Below, piece by piece: positions 18,271-27,695 of a DNA stretch of 64,000 nt. The notes beneath the pieces were generated by a model. That model was not told the origin of the DNA and searched no databases. It saw only the letters and a list, made by a program, of their open reading frames with translations. Position 1 is the stretch's first letter. The number at the start of each line of letters is the position of its first letter. Source of the stretch: Arthrobacter ipis (GTDB lineage Bacteria > Actinomycetota > Actinomycetes > Actinomycetales > Micrococcaceae); assembly GCF_014694315.1 (NCBI RefSeq), contig NZ_JAAOXD010000003.1:884985-948984 (forward strand), written 5' to 3'. The position numbers and the translations under genes are program-made.

Positions 18271-18320
18271 CCCCCTCACCTCTCAGGCGGGGCCCCGAGC
18301 GGGGCCGTTATAGGCGTCTG

Positions 18321-18342
18321 ACCGATATACAGAACGATCGGT
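18321..18342. promoter_or_regulatory. Candidate operator upstream of putA
   Basis: An inverted repeat, ACCGAT at 18321-18326 and ATCGGT at 18337-18342, lies about 105 bases before the putA start in an AT-richer patch. The shape resembles a TetR- or GntR-type site. No regulator gene is adjacent, so the assignment is tentative. Confidence 0.35.
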
Positions 18343-18447
18343 ATTTCTAACGTGTATTGCTCAGGAAAGATCGCTTTATCTTAAGCGAAGCGGGGCTCAT
18401 ACTGATGAATAAGACGATCACATCGCACCGAAAGAACGAGGAAAGCC

Positions 18448-21400
18448 ATGACCAACACCGCCACGGATCACCGCGTGCAGGCAGGCAAGGACGCCGCCGT
18501 AGCCGGCGCCGTCGCCACACCCTCGGCAGGGTCCGACGTCGCCGAAGCGACCGCCCTGGCCGCTGACGCGATCGCCCTCGTCCGCCGCTGGCTGACCGAA
18601 GCCGCGAAGATGCCCGTCGACGCTTCCGCAGAGCAGCTCGCCGGCGTCCTGAAGGACCCCAACGGACTGGACTTCACCGTGGGCTTCGTCGACGGCGTGG
18701 TCCGTCCCGAGGACCTGCACGTCGCTGCCCGCAACCTCGCCACCCTCGCCCCGAAGGTTCCCGCCTTCCTGCCCTGGTACATGCGCAGGGCTGTCCAGGC
18801 TGGCGGCCTTATGGCCCCGGTTCTGCCGCAGGTTGTCATTCCGGTGGCCCGCAAGGTCCTCCGCGAGATGGTGGGCCACCTCATCGTTGACGCCACCGAC
18901 TCCAAGCTGGGTCCGGCCATCGCCAAGATCCGCAAGGACGGCATCAAGCTTAACGTGAACCTGCTCGGCGAGGCCGTGCTCGGCGAGCACGAGGCTTCCC
19001 GCCGGCTCGAGGGAACCCACACCCTGCTGGCCCGCCCGGACGTGGACTACGTCTCCATCAAGGTGTCCTCCACAGTGGCCCCGCACTCCGCCTGGGCATT
19101 CGACGAGGCCGTGGAGCACGTCGTCGAGAAGCTCACCCCGCTGTTCGCCCGCGCCGCTTCCTTCCCCAAGCCGAAGTTCATCAACCTGGACATGGAGGAG
19201 TACAAGGACCTGGACATGACCATCGCGGTCTTCACCCGGATCCTGGACAAGCCCGAGTTCAAGAACCTGGAAGCCGGCATCGTGCTTCAGGCTTACCTGC
19301 CGGACGCGCTCTCCGCCATGATCCGGTTGCAGGAATGGGCTGCCGCACGCCGCGCTGACGGCGGAGCTGCCATCAAGGTCCGCGTGGTCAAGGGCGCCAA
19401 CCTCCCCATGGAGCAGGTGGAGTCCTCGCTGCACGACTGGCCGCTGGCCACCTGGGGCACCAAGCTGGATTCGGACATCAACTACAAGCGCGTCATCAAC
19501 TACGCGCTGCACCCGGACCGGATCGGCAACATCCGCATCGGCGTCGCCGGCCACAACCTGTTCGACATCGCCTTCGCCTGGCTGCTGGCCAAGCAGCGCG
19601 GCGTCGAGTCCGGCATCGAATTCGAGATGCTGCTCGGCATGGCACAGGGCCAGGCCGAGGCGGTAAAGAAGGACGTCGGCTCCCTGCTGCTCTACACGCC
19701 CGTGGTGCACCCGGCCGAATTCGACGTCGCCATCGCCTACCTGATCCGCCGCCTCGAAGAGGGCGCCAGCCAGGAAAACTTCATGTCCGCCGTCTTCGAA
19801 CTCAGCGAAAACGAGGGACTGTTCGAGCGCGAGAAGCAGCGTTTCCTGTCCTCCCTGGAAGAGCTCGACGACGAGGTCCCGCCGCCCAACCGCCTGCAGA
19901 ACCGCAGCCTCCCGGCAGAGCTGATGCCCCGCACCGGCTTCCAGAACACCCCGGACACGGACCCGTCCCTGCCCGCCAACCGCGACTGGGGCCGGGCCAT
20001 CCTTGGCCGCGTCCCGACGTCGACCCTGGGCAACGCCTCCGTTGAGGCCGCCACCATCACTGACGCGGACACCCTCAACACCGTGATTGCCACGGCCGTC
20101 GAGAAGGGCAAGGCCTGGGGTGCGCTGTCCGGTGCCGAGCGTGCCGAAATCCTGCACCGCGCCGGCGACGTCCTCGAGGCCCGCCGCGCCGACCTGCTCG
20201 AGGTCATGGCCAGCGAGACCGGCAAGACCATCGACCAGGGCGACCCCGAAATCAGCGAGGCCGTGGACTTCGCCCACTACTATGCAGAGTCCGCCCGCAA
20301 GCTGGACCAGGTCGACGGCGCCACCTTCGTTCCGGCGAAGCTCACCGTGGTCACCCCGCCGTGGAACTTCCCGGTGGCCATTCCCGCCGGTTCCACGCTC
20401 GCGGCACTCGCCGCCGGCTCCGCCGTCGTGATCAAGCCTGCCAAGCAGGCCCGCCGCAGCGGTGCCGTGATGGTCGAGGCGCTGTGGGAGGCCGGCGTGC
20501 CGCGCGACGTGCTCACCATGGTCCAGCTGGGCGAACGTGAGCTCGGCCAGCAGCTGATCTCCCACCCGGCCGTGGACCGCGTGATCCTGACCGGCGGCTA
20601 CGAAACCGCCGAGCTGTTCCGCTCCTTCCGCAAGGACCTGCCGCTGCTCGCGGAGACCAGCGGCAAGAACGCCATCATCGTCACCCCCAGCGCAGACCTG
20701 GATCTCGCCGCGAAGGACGTTGCCTACTCGGCCTTCGGCCACGCCGGACAGAAGTGCTCCGCCGCCTCACTGGTGATCCTGGTGGGCTCGGTTGCCAAGT
20801 CCAAGCGGTTCCACAACCAGCTGATCGACGCCGTCACCTCGCTGAAGGTCGGTTACCCGGAGGACCCCACCAGCCAGATGGGCCCGATCATCGAGCCCGC
20901 CAACGGCAAGCTGCTCAACGCGCTGACCACCCTGGGCGAGGGCGAGAACTGGGCCGTCGAGCCCAAGAAGCTGGACGAGACCGGCCGGCTCTGGAGCCCG
21001 GGCGTGCGCTACGGCGTCAAGCGCGGATCCTACTTCCACCTGACCGAGTTCTTCGGTCCCGTCCTCGGCGTCATGACCGCGGACACCCTGGAAGAGGCCA
21101 TCGCCATCCAGAACCAGATCGAGTACGGCCTCACCGCCGGCCTGCATTCGCTCAACACCGACGAGCTAGGGCTGTGGCTGGACACCATCCAGGCGGGCAA
21201 CCTCTACATCAACCGCGGCATCACCGGTGCTATCGTGCAGCGCCAGCCGTTCGGCGGCTGGAAGAAGTCGGCGGTTGGCGCCGGCACCAAGGCGGGCGGC
21301 CCTAACTACCTCGCCGGTCTTGGCGGCTGGACCAGCACCGAGAGCACCCACGGCGCGTCGGCGGGCATCGCAAACCGCAGGGTGCAGCGGCTTGTGGACG

Positions 21401-21972
21401 CAGTGAAGGCCGAACTCGGCGCTGCCGACCTGGAGGCCCTGCAGCGGTCGCTCGGCTCCGACGCCCTCGCGTGGGCAGACGAATTCGGCACCGCGAAGGA
21501 CGTCTCGGGCCTGAGCGCCGAGCGGAACATCTTCCGCTACCGTGCACTGCCGGTCACCGTCCGGCTGTCCGACGGCGGATCCCTCCGGGCGCTCGTCCGG
21601 ACAGTAGCCGCCGGCGTACTTGCCGCTGCCCCGCTCACCGTCTCCTCCGGCGTCGAACTTCCTGCCCAGCTGCGTTCCGTGCTCACCGGACTGGACATCC
21701 CTGTGACGGTGGAGAACGACGTCGAGTGGCTGGCATCCGCGGGACGTCTCGCCGCGGCTGACAAGCTGTCCGGCGGACGCATCCGCCTGATCGGCGGCTC
21801 CGCAGCTGACCTGGCCGAAGCGACCGGGGGCCGTCCGGACCTGGCCATCTACGCCCACGAGGTGACTGAGGCCGGCCGTATTGAAATGCTGCCGTTCCTG
21901 CACGAGCAGGCCGTCAGCATCACGGCGCACCGGTTCGGCACGCCGAACCACCTCTCCGATTCACTGATCTAG
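18448..21972 (+). CDS. putA: Bifunctional proline dehydrogenase / glutamate-semialdehyde dehydrogenase
   Basis: PutA oxidises proline to P5C with FAD, then to glutamate with NAD. At 1174 aa it lacks the N-terminal ribbon-helix-helix repressor domain of enteric PutA, so it does not regulate its own gene. The PRODH barrel (about residues 100-440) shows RVVKGANLPMEQVE, DSDINYKRV and GIEFEMLLGMAQ. The ALDH domain (about 510-990) has a FVPAKLTVVTPPWNFPV segment, the catalytic Cys at C770 in GQKCSAASL and NRGITGAIVQRQPFGGWKKS. A C-terminal ALDH-like extension (about 1000-1174) probably helps substrate channelling. The ATG at 18448 has GAGGAAAG upstream. Single-gene unit with its own terminator. Confidence 0.96.
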   Translation: MTNTATDHRVQAGKDAAVAGAVATPSAGSDVAEATALAADAIALVRRWLTEAAKMPVDASAEQLAGVLKDPNGLDFTVGFVDGVVRPEDLHVAARNLATLAPKVPAFLPWYMRRAVQAGGLMAPVLPQVVIPVARKVLREMVGHLIVDATDSKLGPAIAKIRKDGIKLNVNLLGEAVLGEHEASRRLEGTHTLLARPDVDYVSIKVSSTVAPHSAWAFDEAVEHVVEKLTPLFARAASFPKPKFINLDMEEYKDLDMTIAVFTRILDKPEFKNLEAGIVLQAYLPDALSAMIRLQEWAAARRADGGAAIKVRVVKGANLPMEQVESSLHDWPLATWGTKLDSDINYKRVINYALHPDRIGNIRIGVAGHNLFDIAFAWLLAKQRGVESGIEFEMLLGMAQGQAEAVKKDVGSLLLYTPVVHPAEFDVAIAYLIRRLEEGASQENFMSAVFELSENEGLFEREKQRFLSSLEELDDEVPPPNRLQNRSLPAELMPRTGFQNTPDTDPSLPANRDWGRAILGRVPTSTLGNASVEAATITDADTLNTVIATAVEKGKAWGALSGAERAEILHRAGDVLEARRADLLEVMASETGKTIDQGDPEISEAVDFAHYYAESARKLDQVDGATFVPAKLTVVTPPWNFPVAIPAGSTLAALAAGSAVVIKPAKQARRSGAVMVEALWEAGVPRDVLTMVQLGERELGQQLISHPAVDRVILTGGYETAELFRSFRKDLPLLAETSGKNAIIVTPSADLDLAAKDVAYSAFGHAGQKCSAASLVILVGSVAKSKRFHNQLIDAVTSLKVGYPEDPTSQMGPIIEPANGKLLNALTTLGEGENWAVEPKKLDETGRLWSPGVRYGVKRGSYFHLTEFFGPVLGVMTADTLEEAIAIQNQIEYGLTAGLHSLNTDELGLWLDTIQAGNLYINRGITGAIVQRQPFGGWKKSAVGAGTKAGGPNYLAGLGGWTSTESTHGASAGIANRRVQRLVDAVKAELGAADLEALQRSLGSDALAWADEFGTAKDVSGLSAERNIFRYRALPVTVRLSDGGSLRALVRTVAAGVLAAAPLTVSSGVELPAQLRSVLTGLDIPVTVENDVEWLASAGRLAAADKLSGGRIRLIGGSAADLAEATGGRPDLAIYAHEVTEAGRIEMLPFLHEQAVSITAHRFGTPNHLSDSLI

Positions 21973-22023
21973 AGCATCGCTGATCTAGGGGCTCGCTGAT
22001 CCAGCGAGACCGATAAGGCAACA

Positions 22024-22070
22024 GAACGGGCGGGCACCCTCCAAGTGCCCGCCCGTTCTCTTGCTTTGTT
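22024..22070 (+). terminator. putA terminator
   Basis: A perfect 14-bp stem (22024-22037 with 22045-22058, arm GAACGGGCGGGCAC), 7-base loop and a T-rich tail, 52 bases after the putA stop. It lies between convergent genes and may serve both. Confidence 0.9.
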
Positions 22071-22086
22071 GCTTAGCTTTTGCTGC

Positions 22087-22341
22087 TCAGCCCAGATACC
22101 AGCCGGGTGGAGCCCACGACGCGGGAACGCTGTGTGCGGAGAAGTCCTCGCAGCGCGTGCAGGTGTACGCGACTTCGCCCAGTTTCCGGACGGTGCCGTC
22201 CTGGCGGTGCTTGGGCGGCACGAAGGACTCAAGGTAGATGAACTCGTCTGTTCCGCATTTTTCGCAGTTGGGCTGGCCGACGTATTCGGCGTCCACGGTC
22301 ATAGGGTGGCGGGTATAGCGGGGGTTTGCGGCTGTTGTCAC
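22087..22341 (-). CDS. Small zinc-ribbon protein
   Basis: An 84-aa protein with two Cys pairs, CEKC (after GQPN) and CTRC (after VAYT), separated by about 36 residues, the spacing of a zinc ribbon. No enzyme motif is visible. The C-terminus SAHSVPASWAPPGWYLG is compact and hydrophobic. Start choice: the GTG at 22341 has GGATAGG seven bases upstream; the ATG at 22302 and the ATG at 22383 lack an SD but are possible. The function is unknown; a role in nucleic-acid or protein binding would be a guess. It converges with putA. Confidence 0.75.
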   Translation of the reverse strand: MTTAANPRYTRHPMTVDAEYVGQPNCEKCGTDEFIYLESFVPPKHRQDGTVRKLGEVAYTCTRCEDFSAHSVPASWAPPGWYLG

Positions 22342-22501
22342 GGCGTAACCTATCCCGAACACACGGGCGTCATTACCAAGCATGTTCGTTATCGAAACCT
22401 GTGCATGTTAACGGCCGCTGCATGACCGCAACAGTCACAGCATAGGCCAGCTGCGAATCGTTATCAATCATTTTTGCTGCCCTACCCCGCTCCAGGCTGG
22501 C

Positions 22502-23356
22502 TCAAACAGGCTTCTTGAGGGTTCTTCCCATGATGGCCTGAGTCAGGGCGTCAATCACCTCGGCGTTTGCCAGCGGGTTCCTGATCAGCGTGAAATCGAC
22601 ATCCCCCACCGGCGGCAGCTCGAAGCGGCGGGTGATGACTTTAAGGTCCTCGGGCACCAGCGAGGACGGCATCACCGCCACCCCGAGGCCGGCGCGGACT
22701 GCCGCCAGCACGCCGCTGATCTGCTTGGTGGTGCATGTGATGCGCCACGTCCGGCCCACTGATTCGAGCGCGTCGATGGCAAGCTTGCGGCTCAGGCTGG
22801 GCGCGGGATAGGCGATCAGCGGCACCGGTTGGCCGAGTTCCAGTGCTGTCTGTTCGAGGCCCACCCAGGAAAAGGTGTCGTGCTGGACCACCGTGCCGTC
22901 CTTGGCGCCGGCCACCCACTTCACGAAGACGAGGTCCAGCTGGCCGGAATTCAGGCGCTTGTACAGCTGGTCGCTCTGGCCGACGGTGAGCTCGAGGTTG
23001 ATCTGCGGGTAGATCTGCCGGAACTCGCGCAGGATGCGCGGCAGCCCGGTGATGGCGAGGTCATCGGCCGTGCCGAACCGCAGCCGCCCGCGCATGGCCG
23101 AGCCTGAAAAATAGCGGGCCGCGGCATCATGGGCCGCGAGAATGCTCCGTGCGAAGCCGGCCATGGCATCGCCGTTGTCCGTCAGCCTGACGTCCCTCGT
23201 GTCACGGCTGATGAGCGTCCGCTTCGCCGCGACCTCGAGCTTGCGCACGTGCTGGCTGACCGTCGGCTGGGCCAGGCCCAGGCGTTCTGCTGCCTTGGTG
23301 AAGCTCAGAGTTTCGGCGACGGCCAGGAAGGACCTGAGCTGGGCCGGTTCGAACAT
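22502..23356 (-). CDS. LysR-family regulator (exporter-divergent)
   Basis: A 284-aa LysR regulator with the HTH at about residues 1-60 (FLAVAETLSFTKAAERLGLAQPTVSQHVRKLE) and a substrate-binding domain to the end. The ATG at 23356 has GGAGG at four-base spacing and gives the canonical MFEPAQLRSFLAV start; an extension to 23425 is not family-like. It is divergent from the MFS exporter gene at 23488, 131 bases apart, which it probably controls. The ligand is unknown. Confidence 0.92.
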   Translation of the reverse strand: MFEPAQLRSFLAVAETLSFTKAAERLGLAQPTVSQHVRKLEVAAKRTLISRDTRDVRLTDNGDAMAGFARSILAAHDAAARYFSGSAMRGRLRFGTADDLAITGLPRILREFRQIYPQINLELTVGQSDQLYKRLNSGQLDLVFVKWVAGAKDGTVVQHDTFSWVGLEQTALELGQPVPLIAYPAPSLSRKLAIDALESVGRTWRITCTTKQISGVLAAVRAGLGVAVMPSSLVPEDLKVITRRFELPPVGDVDFTLIRNPLANAEVIDALTQAIMGRTLKKPV

Positions 23357-23377
23357 GCGTCCTCCTTCCACCGGGCA

Positions 23378-23398
23378 ATCATTACGTTCGGCAATGAT
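23378..23398. promoter_or_regulatory. Inverted repeat in LysR/MFS divergent promoter
   Basis: ATCATT (23378-23383) and AATGAT (23393-23398) form a 6-bp dyad with a 9-base spacer, the size of a LysR recognition half-site pair, just upstream of the LysR gene and 90 bases before the MFS gene. Confidence 0.45.
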
Positions 23399-23487
23399 AG
23401 TTATAGGAGCAATAGTCTTCCACAATCGAAGGTGAGCGCCATAGCGTTGGGGACATCCCCGCCGGCCCGCTCACCTGAGGAACCCCT

Positions 23488-24816
23488 GTGACACCCCCAC
23501 CGCCGCCACTGGCCACCGTCACCCAGCCCGTCGCCGTCGTCAGTGAACGGCTTCCGTGGCGTCACACCTTCATCTCACTCCGGGTTCCCAACTTCCGCCT
23601 CTTCGCCACGGGCCACTTCATTGCCGTCATTGCCATCTGGATGCAGCGGATCGCCCAGGACTGGCTGGTGCTGCAGCTCTCCGGCTCCGTCACCGCCGTC
23701 GGCTTCACAGTGGCACTGCAGTTCCTGCCATCGCTTCTGCTGGGACCGTGGGGCGGAATGGTCGCGGACCGGTTCTCCAAGCGCAAAATCCTCATTCTGT
23801 GCCAGTCGGCCGCGGCTGTCCTCGCCGCGGCGCTTGCCGCCCTGGCGCTCAGCGGGAGGATCGAAGTCTGGCACGTCTACGTCATTGCGCTGATACTTGG
23901 CCTGGTCACCGTGCTGGACCAGCCGGCCCGGCAGGTGTTCGTCCATGAGCTGGTTGGGCCCCGGTATCTGCGCAACGCCATCAGCGTGAACTCGACGACG
24001 TTCCAGCTGGGCGGCCTGATAGGGCCGGCGATCGCCGGGGTGCTGCTGACCGCCGTCGGGGCCGGCTGGGCCTTCGCTGCCAACGCCGCGGCCTGCTGCT
24101 CCACCGTTGCCATGCTCCTGCTGCTGCGGCGCGACGAACTGTTCGTCAGCGCTCCGGCGCCCAAGTCCAAGGGCATGCTGCGGGAGGGGCTGCGGTACGC
24201 GCTGAGCAAGCCCACCATCTATTGGCCGTGGCTCATGGTGGGCTTCATCTCCGTGTTCGCCATGAGCCTGCCGGTGCTGCTCGCCGCCTTCGCGGACCGC
24301 GTGTACGGAATCGGCGCGGGCGGTTACGGGATGCTGAATGCGCTTGTGGCGCTGGGGGCGCTGACCGGGGCAGTCGCCTCCACCCGGCGGCGGCAGCTGC
24401 GGCTGCGGTCCGTGGTCTTGGCGGCCGGCATGTACGGGCTGATGCTGTGCCTTTCCGCTGCGGTGCCCACCCTGCCGCTGTTCGGCGCCGCCCTGGTGCT
24501 GTCCGGGTTCTGGTGCCTGATGTTCCTCACCGCGTCCAACCAGCTGGTGCAGACGAGCTCCAACCTGGGCATCCGCGGCCGCGTGATGAGCCTGTACATC
24601 ATGGTGCTGATCGGCGGCCAGGCCCTCGGCGGACCCATGATCGGGTTCATCGCCGAACATGTGGATCCGCACGCCGGGCTGCTGGTGGCGGGAGGGGTGC
24701 CGGCGCTCGCGGCGGCGACTGTCGCCGTCGTGCTTGCCCGCAAAGGTGAGCTGACGCTGAAGGTGGACGTGCGGAACCGGCGGGGACTGCTGCGGGTGGT
24801 GCGCCGGGCGGCGTGA
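23488..24816 (+). CDS. MFS exporter, EntS/TMS-like
   Basis: A 442-aa MFS permease with 12 hydrophobic segments. It begins with a proline-rich cytoplasmic tail, then FISLRVPNFRLFATGHFIAVIAIWMQRIAQDWLVL, typical of the enterobactin-exporter/TMS subgroup. The loop 2-3 motif GGMVADRFSKRKIL and LDQPARQVFVHELVG are visible, as is the second-half RGRVMSLYIMVLIGGQALGGP. The direction is probably export of a small compound. The GTG at 23488 has TGAGGA six bases upstream. Divergent LysR control is likely. Confidence 0.9.
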   Translation: MTPPPPPLATVTQPVAVVSERLPWRHTFISLRVPNFRLFATGHFIAVIAIWMQRIAQDWLVLQLSGSVTAVGFTVALQFLPSLLLGPWGGMVADRFSKRKILILCQSAAAVLAAALAALALSGRIEVWHVYVIALILGLVTVLDQPARQVFVHELVGPRYLRNAISVNSTTFQLGGLIGPAIAGVLLTAVGAGWAFAANAAACCSTVAMLLLLRRDELFVSAPAPKSKGMLREGLRYALSKPTIYWPWLMVGFISVFAMSLPVLLAAFADRVYGIGAGGYGMLNALVALGALTGAVASTRRRQLRLRSVVLAAGMYGLMLCLSAAVPTLPLFGAALVLSGFWCLMFLTASNQLVQTSSNLGIRGRVMSLYIMVLIGGQALGGPMIGFIAEHVDPHAGLLVAGGVPALAAATVAVVLARKGELTLKVDVRNRRGLLRVVRRAA

Positions 24817-24845
24817 CGCCGGAGGCGGCGCATTCAAGGGAGGTT

Positions 24846-24919
24846 TGGAGCGGCTGACGGGAATCGAACCCGCGTATCAAGCTTGGGAAGCTAGCGCTCT
24901 ACCATTGAGCTACAGCCGC
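24846..24919 (-). tRNA. tRNA-Gly (anticodon CCC)
   Basis: On the minus strand a complete cloverleaf is read: acceptor GCGGCTG/CAGCCGC, D-arm GCTCAATGGTAGAGC, anticodon loop TTCCCAA (anticodon CCC), 4-base variable loop and a TTCGATT T-loop. The discriminator is T, as in bacterial tRNA-Gly, and the CCA end is encoded (24846-24848). One mismatch sits in the anticodon stem. Confidence 0.95.
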
Positions 24920-25165
24920 AGTCGCACCGGAAACTGCCCGGGGCAGAACCTAGCTTAGCGCAGTTGTGCGGCGTCGCCGGCCATCTGGATCGCGGCTCGC
25001 GGCGTGTGGGGCAAACCGGGCCGGGGAGGCTCCCGTAACTGTTCGGTAAAGGCCCGGGCGGTGCGCGGCCGCGGGCCGGCGCACGTGACTATCCTGAATC
25101 TCGTTAGTTGCAGTACAGGGGAACGGGCTACGCAAGGCAGGGCCCGACGTCGGATAAGGATCCCC

Positions 25166-25612
25166 ATGGCAGGTGCAGAACACGAGGTCCTCGTTGCGCG
25201 CGACGCCATGACGGTCTACTCATTCCTCCTGGACGGCGCCAATCTACCGAGATGGCAGGCCGATGTCCGGAGCGTAGGGCCCAGTTCGGGCAGCGCCGGC
25301 AGCGTGGGGACCGGGTACCAGGTGACCATGGATGGTCCGCGGGGCCGCCCCGTGGCTGGGGATTACCAGATCACCCAGGCGCGGCCCGGCGCCGAAATCC
25401 AGTTCCAGGTGGTGTCCGGCCCGTCCCTCCTGCGCGGCGGTTTCTACCTCAGCACCGAGAGTGCCGGAACCCGGGTGCGGTTCGTGCTGGAGGCTCCGTC
25501 CAAGAGTTTCTGGAGCTTTGTCCGCCCGGCATACCGGGGCCGGCTCAGGGCGGCGGTGCGGCAGCTCGAGAAGCTGCCCGCCGTCATCGAAGGACGGTCG
25601 ACGGCGGACTGA
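25166..25612 (+). CDS. SRPBCC-family (polyketide cyclase/START-like) protein
   Basis: A 148-aa protein with the helix-grip pattern of SRPBCC ligand-binding proteins: an N-terminal strand [17 protein letters not shown], the [11 protein letters not shown] segment, a central beta sheet and a long C-terminal helix ([23 protein letters not shown]). Its ligand is unknown. The ATG at 25166 has AAGGA five bases upstream; the longer frame to 25004 lacks an SD. It stands alone between the tRNA and dcd. An imperfect inverted repeat at about 25634-25691 may terminate it. Confidence 0.8.
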   Translation: MAGAEHEVLVARDAMTVYSFLLDGANLPRWQADVRSVGPSSGSAGSVGTGYQVTMDGPRGRPVAGDYQITQARPGAEIQFQVVSGPSLLRGGFYLSTESAGTRVRFVLEAPSKSFWSFVRPAYRGRLRAAVRQLEKLPAVIEGRSTAD

Positions 25613-25793
25613 GACCAGGCTCTTCCCCTTCAGTTTTTGTCCAGATATCGCGAGCTAAAGGGCCTTTTGCGGCCAAGATCTCGACAAAACTCCGGGGAAA
25701 TGGTTCCAGCGTGCGCTTACTGGGCGCAGCCGTTGACCGCGGACGTCGCCCGCGGGGCAGGGCAGGGGAGCGGCACCGGCATTTTTGCAATGG

Positions 25794-25806
25794 TATTTTT
25801 GACGGT
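25794..25806 (+). promoter_or_regulatory. Candidate leaderless dcd promoter
   Basis: TATTTT (25794-25799) fits the actinobacterial TANNNT -10 box and ends seven bases before the GTG at 25807. No SD precedes that start. The geometry suggests a leaderless transcript. The -35 region is unremarkable. Confidence 0.4.
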
Positions 25807-26382
25807 GTGCTGATCTCTGACCGCGACATTCGTGCCGAAATTGATTCCGAACGGATTGTGCTCGATCCGTTCGATGCCGCGATGGTCCAGCCGTCCTCGG
25901 TGGATGTCCGGATCGACCGCTTCTTCCGGCTCTTCGACAACCACAAATACGCCCACATTGACCCCGCCGAGGATCAGCCCGACCTGACCCGGCTGGTGGA
26001 GGTGGAGGAGGGTGAAGCGTTCATCCTGCACCCCGGCGAATTTGTGCTCGGCTCCACCTACGAGACCGTCTCGTTGCCGGACGACATCGCCGCGCGCCTT
26101 GAGGGCAAGTCCTCGCTGGGCCGCCTCGGCCTGCTGACGCACTCCACGGCCGGCTTCATCGACCCCGGCTTTTCCGGACACGTCACGCTGGAGCTGTCCA
26201 ACATGGCCACGCTGCCCATCAAGCTCTGGCCCGGCATGAAGATCGGCCAGCTCTGCTTCTTCCGGCTTACGTCCGCTGCCGAGTACCCCTACGGCTCCGG
26301 CGAGTACGGCAACCGCTACCAGGGCCAGCGCGGGCCCACCGCCAGCCGCAGCCACCTGAACTTCCACCGCACGGACATCTAG
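25807..26382 (+). CDS. dcd: dCTP deaminase, bifunctional dCTP deaminase/dUTPase type
   Basis: Dcd converts dCTP toward dUMP for thymidylate synthesis. At 191 aa it has normal length. It starts [11 protein letters not shown] and has [20 protein letters not shown], the catalytic block [21 protein letters not shown] and [14 protein letters not shown] with the catalytic Glu. The [18 protein letters not shown] form (rather than the enteric VHVTAHRID form) is that of the mycobacterial bifunctional enzymes, which also hydrolyse dUTP. The GTG at 25807 gives the standard N-terminus; the in-frame extension of 233 codons upstream overlaps the SRPBCC gene and is not coding. Confidence 0.95.
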   Translation: MLISDRDIRAEIDSERIVLDPFDAAMVQPSSVDVRIDRFFRLFDNHKYAHIDPAEDQPDLTRLVEVEEGEAFILHPGEFVLGSTYETVSLPDDIAARLEGKSSLGRLGLLTHSTAGFIDPGFSGHVTLELSNMATLPIKLWPGMKIGQLCFFRLTSAAEYPYGSGEYGNRYQGQRGPTASRSHLNFHRTDI

Positions 26383-26411
26383 GGCCGTTTTCCCGTCCGC
26401 CCTGCGCCGAG

Positions 26412-26463
26412 AGGTGAGATCTCATAGCTTAGCGGCTTCGAAAGCGTAGAGATCTCACCTTTC
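26412..26463. terminator. Bidirectional terminator hairpin, dcd / khtU
   Basis: A perfect 12-bp stem (26412-26423 with 26449-26460, arm AGGTGAGATCTC) between convergent genes, followed on the plus strand by TTT. The 25-base loop has a small inner stem. Confidence 0.75.
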
Positions 26464-26505
26464 CACGAACGCCGTCGCACCCGGGGCAGTCCAGCGCGCA
26501 CAAGC

Positions 26506-27690
26506 TTAGGCCGGGACAGGCTCCGGCCGCGCCGGACGGGAGAGCTTCTTGACGAGCGGCTCGATGTAGCGGGCAGCCAACGGGCCGATGACCGCCATGA
26601 TCAGGACGTAGGCCGTGGCCAGGGCGGCGAGTTCGGCCTCGACCACCCCGGAGGTCACTGCGAGGCCGGCGATGACGATGGAGAACTCGCCGCGTGCTAT
26701 CAGCGCGGCGCCTGCACGGAAGCGTCCTGGACGTGCGATGCCTGCGCGCTTCGCGGCCCAGGCTCCGGTGATGATCTTGGTAGCGGCCGTAACAACCGCC
26801 AGGACAAGCGCCCAGGCCAGCACCGGCGGGATGGAGGCAGGGTCGGTGTTGAGCCCGAACGCCACGAAGAAGATGGCGGCGAAGAGGTCACGCAGCGGCT
26901 CAAGGATCCGCGTTGCGCTGTGCGCCGTGGCGCCGGAGATGGCGATGCCGAGCATGAACGCGCCCACCGCGGCGGACACCTGGAGCGCGGCCGCCACGCC
27001 GGACACGAGCAGGGCGGCGCCGAGCAGGTTGAGCAGGAAGACCTCCGAGTTCTCGCTGTGCACGGCTTTGGAGACGTGATGTCCGTGCCGCAGGGCTACC
27101 AGCAGCACCACGGTGACAACAGCCAGCGAGACGCCCACGGTCTGCATGCCGCCAAGGAAGCTGACCCCGGCGAGCGTGGCGGTGAGGATCGGCAGGTAGA
27201 CCGCCATCGCCAGGTCCTCGAAAACCAGGATCGAGAGCACCACAGGGGTCTCCCTGTTACCGATACGGCCAAGGTCCGTGATGACCTTGGCCGCAATGCC
27301 CGATGACGATATATACGTAACCCCGCCCATAACCATGGCGCCGACAACTCCCCAGCCGAGCAGGGCAGCCAGCGCAGCCCCGGGGACAAAATTCAGGACG
27401 AAGTCGAGGATTCCGGCTTTCCACGATCGGCGAAGGCCGGTCACAAGTTCGGTGGCCGTATATTCCAGACCGAGCATAAGCAGGAGCAGGATGACGCCGA
27501 TCTCACCGGCCAGGTGGGAAAACTCCTTCATTCCGCTCAGTTCCACCACGCCGCCCGCACCGAAGCACAATCCACCCACCAGGTACAGCGGTATGGGGGA
27601 CATCCCGATCCGCCCCGCGAGCCGTGCCAGCAGGCCGAGGCAGAACACCACTGCCCCCAGTTCGATGAGCGTCAGGGCCACGCGGTCCAT
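26506..27690 (-). CDS. khtU: Cation:proton antiporter, CPA2 (KhtU-type)
   Basis: A 394-aa membrane antiporter with 12-13 hydrophobic segments, of the CPA2/KefB-like family. The start LIELGAVVFCLGLLARLAGRIG and GEIGVILLLLMLGLEY are typical, with the later VFEDLAMAVYLPIL segment holding the ion-binding acidic residue of the family (ED). There is no fused C-terminal TrkA domain; the RCK-type regulator is a separate gene five bases upstream (khtT), the KhtTU arrangement. It should export K+ or a related cation in exchange for H+. The ATG is at 27690. Confidence 0.88.
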   Translation of the reverse strand: MDRVALTLIELGAVVFCLGLLARLAGRIGMSPIPLYLVGGLCFGAGGVVELSGMKEFSHLAGEIGVILLLLMLGLEYTATELVTGLRRSWKAGILDFVLNFVPGAALAALLGWGVVGAMVMGGVTYISSSGIAAKVITDLGRIGNRETPVVLSILVFEDLAMAVYLPILTATLAGVSFLGGMQTVGVSLAVVTVVLLVALRHGHHVSKAVHSENSEVFLLNLLGAALLVSGVAAALQVSAAVGAFMLGIAISGATAHSATRILEPLRDLFAAIFFVAFGLNTDPASIPPVLAWALVLAVVTAATKIITGAWAAKRAGIARPGRFRAGAALIARGEFSIVIAGLAVTSGVVEAELAALATAYVLIMAVIGPLAARYIEPLVKKLSRPARPEPVPA

Positions 27691-27695
27691 GACGG

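Noticed and set aside
18357..18566. Leader peptide before putA
   Set aside because: The frame runs out of phase into putA and its last part is an Arg-rich shadow. It starts at TTG without an SD, so a real leader is not supported.
24846..24919. Integrated element at the tRNA-Gly gene
   Set aside because: The tRNA is intact, no integrase is adjacent and I see no direct repeat of its 3' end nearby.
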